Of a DNA stretch of 13,369 nt, positions 11,720-13,369 are shown piece by piece. The stretch is from Sodaliphilus sp050873765. GTDB taxonomy: Bacteria > Bacteroidota > Bacteroidia > Bacteroidales > Muribaculaceae. Below the pieces are notes generated by a model, which saw nothing but the letters and a program-made list of their open reading frames with translations, was not told the DNA's origin and ran no database searches. A program made the translations under genes and the position numbers. The stretch is taken from positions 1 to 13,369 of the forward strand of contig JBNMJK010000062.1 of NCBI GenBank assembly GCA_050873765.1. Direction: 5' to 3'. Each line of letters opens with the position of its first letter. Position 1 is the stretch's first letter.

Positions 11720-13369
11720 ATGTTAGACAAAACCAACATTCTTTTCCGTCAAAGCATCGTAGTGCGCTTCTCTGGCGACTCTGGCGACGGAATGCAGCTG
11801 GCTGGCAACATTTTCAGTAATGTGTCGGCAGAACGTGGCGACCAGATTTCCACCTTCCCCGACTATCCAGCCGAAGTGCGTGCACCACAAGGTTCACTCA
11901 ATGGCGTTTCGGGATTCCAAGTGCATGTGGGTCTCGGTGTTCACACCCCTGGTGACGAATGTGACGTGCTGATTTCCATGAACCCCGCGGCTCTGAAGCA
12001 AAACGCCAAATTCCTCAAACCCAACGGTGTGGCCATTGTGGATATCGACTCCTTTAAAAAGGCCGACCTCGACAAGGCGCTCTTTAAGACCGACGACCCT
12101 TACACCGAAATTGGCTTGAAAGCTCAAGTGGTGGAAGTGCCGATGACTTCGATGGTGAAGGCTGCCCTTGCCGACAGTGGCATGGACTTCAAGAGCCAGA
12201 TGAAGTGCCGCAATATGTTCGCCCTCGGTCTGGTTTGCTGGTTGTTCAACACACCAATCGACGGCGCACTCCATTTCCTCGAGCACAAATTCGCCAAAAA
12301 GCCCGCCATCTATGAGGCCAACGCCAAGGTGGTGCGCGGCGGATTCGACTACGGACACAATATCCACGCTTCGGTTTCCACCTACCGTATCGAAACCGAA
12401 GACCTTCGCCCAGGCATTTACACCGACGTGAATGGCAACAAGGCCACCGCATGGGGCCTTATCATGGCAAGTGAAAAGAGTGGCCGTCCTCTGTTTCTCG
12501 GCAGCTACCCCATCACCCCTGCCACCGACATTCTCCATGAGCTGGCCAAGCGCCGCGACCTTGGCGTGAAAGCCATTCAGATGGAAGATGAGATAGCAGG
12601 CGTCTGCTCCGCCATTGGCGCAAGTTTCGCCGGCAACCTTGCCGTCACCAGCACCTCTGGCCCAGGCCTGGCGCTGAAGAGCGAGGCCATTGGCCTGGCT
12701 GTGATGGCCGAGCTTCCACTCGTGGTGATCGACGTGCAGCGTGGCGGCCCATCAACCGGCCTCCCCACCAAGACTGAGCAAACCGACCTCAACCAGGCGC
12801 TCTACGGACGCAGCGGTGAATGTCCGCTCGTGGTGGTAAGCGCACTCTCGCCCACCGACTGCTTTAAGATGGCATTTGAGGCTGCACGCATAGCCATCGA
12901 GCACATGACCCCGGTGATTCTGCTCACCGACGCCTTTATCGCCAACGGCTCAAGCGCATGGCGTGTGCCCGAAAACGATGAGTATCCTGAAATCAAGCCC
13001 AACTTCGTGACGGAAGACATGAAGGACAAATGGAAACCCTATATGCGCAATGAGGAACTCGTGCGCTACTGGGCTATTCCTGGCACCGAAGGATTTGAGC
13101 ACCGCATCGGCGGTCTGGAAAAAGACTACGAGACTGGCGTGCTGAGCAACAACCCCGAAAACCATGCGCGCATGGTGAAGGCGCGCGCACAGAAGGTGGC
13201 CAATGTGGCCAACCACATTCCTCTGCTTGAAGTGAAGAGCGAGTGCGATGGCGCTGCCGACACCATTATCGTGGGCTGGGGAGGCACCTATGGCCACATC
13301 TACACCGCCTACGAGGAGCTCAACAAGGAGGGCAAGAAGGTGGATTTCGCACAGTTCCGCTACATCAAC
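11720..13369 (+). CDS. korA: 2-oxoacid:ferredoxin oxidoreductase, fused gamma-alpha subunit (5' part)
   Basis: The frame is open for 550 codons to the window edge; the full protein in this family is usually a little over 600 residues. With a TPP-binding beta subunit (KorB, probably just outside the window) it oxidises 2-oxoglutarate to succinyl-CoA with ferredoxin as acceptor, a key anaerobic carbon step. Residues 12-about 195 are the gamma domain (VVRFSGDSGDGMQLAGN, 14-30; ISTFPDYPAEVRAPQG, 43-58). From about 240 the alpha domain begins, with SYPITPATDI (262-271), ED at 289-291 in QMEDEIAG, TSGPGLALKSEA (312-323) and DVQRGGPSTGLPTKTEQ (338-354). The start at 11720 fits the family best. An in-frame ATG at 11687 would add 11 residues (MGTNNNYKSTA). 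The leader is A-rich without Shine-Dalgarno. Choice of 2-oxoglutarate over another 2-oxoacid rests on overall resemblance to Bacteroidetes KorA. Confidence 0.92.
   Translation, partial: MLDKTNILFRQSIVVRFSGDSGDGMQLAGNIFSNVSAERGDQISTFPDYPAEVRAPQGSLNGVSGFQVHVGLGVHTPGDECDVLISMNPAALKQNAKFLKPNGVAIVDIDSFKKADLDKALFKTDDPYTEIGLKAQVVEVPMTSMVKAALADSGMDFKSQMKCRNMFALGLVCWLFNTPIDGALHFLEHKFAKKPAIYEANAKVVRGGFDYGHNIHASVSTYRIETEDLRPGIYTDVNGNKATAWGLIMASEKSGRPLFLGSYPITPATDILHELAKRRDLGVKAIQMEDEIAGVCSAIGASFAGNLAVTSTSGPGLALKSEAIGLAVMAELPLVVIDVQRGGPSTGLPTKTEQTDLNQALYGRSGECPLVVVSALSPTDCFKMAFEAARIAIEHMTPVILLTDAFIANGSSAWRVPENDEYPEIKPNFVTEDMKDKWKPYMRNEELVRYWAIPGTEGFEHRIGGLEKDYETGVLSNNPENHARMVKARAQKVANVANHIPLLEVKSECDGAADTIIVGWGGTYGHIYTAYEELNKEGKKVDFAQFRYIN

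Noticed and set aside
11894..13297. Several minus-strand ORFs (up to 214 codons) at the right end
   Set aside because: All are antisense to korA, which is open across the whole stretch and has clear family motifs.
1..13369. CRISPR arrays, tRNA/rRNA genes, insertion sequences and integrases
   Set aside because: I looked on both strands and found no regularly spaced repeats, cloverleaf-like sequences, transposase motifs or tyrosine-recombinase motifs. No inverting hsdS cassette pairs were seen around the specificity gene.

Overview
The window reads as a Bacteroidales chromosome fragment (Prevotella- or Muribaculaceae-like). Core genes are preceded by the Bacteroidetes promoter pattern (TTTG, about 20 bases, then TAnnTTTG). 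Start codons lack Shine-Dalgarno sequences and sit behind A-rich leaders. The right end carries the start of the fused gamma-alpha KorA subunit typical of anaerobic Bacteroidetes. No plasmid, phage structural, rRNA, tRNA or CRISPR feature was seen.

Left half (1-5500, mostly minus strand, visibly AT-rich in its restriction genes) is a defence/accessory island. Read in the direction of transcription it holds: a promoter followed by only the C-terminal tail of an XRE-type repressor; an intact class III Fic protein (NmFic-like, catalytic and inhibitory motifs both present); a 1073-residue protein combining a PD-(D/E)xK-type nuclease domain, an N6-adenine methyltransferase and one target-recognition domain (TRD); a 176-residue single-TRD specificity protein; and a decayed second Fic gene that only becomes visible when three reading frames are joined. 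The large restriction-modification ORF ends on a run of seven G. One extra G would fuse it in frame to the 176-residue specificity ORF and give a two-TRD enzyme of about 1251 residues. This is the most interesting observation in the window: a probable phase-variable change of DNA specificity.

Centre (5480-8800, plus strand): a 1006-residue protein with a Schlafen-type AlbA_2 domain followed by WYL and WCX domains, behind a strong match to a sigma-54 (-24/-12) promoter. The large N-terminal part is unrecognised. This is a second candidate for an undescribed defence or stress protein. A long bidirectional hairpin terminator closes it.

Right half (8809-13369) is GC-richer housekeeping DNA: an aspartate-type aminotransferase (minus), a LicD-family phosphotransferase (plus), a small PspC-domain membrane protein (minus), and the 5' 550 codons of the 2-oxoacid:ferredoxin oxidoreductase gamma-alpha subunit korA (plus, cut by the window edge). 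Each has its own recognisable promoter, so these genes look independently expressed rather than forming one pathway. The aminotransferase and KorA meet only in general 2-oxoacid/amino-acid metabolism.
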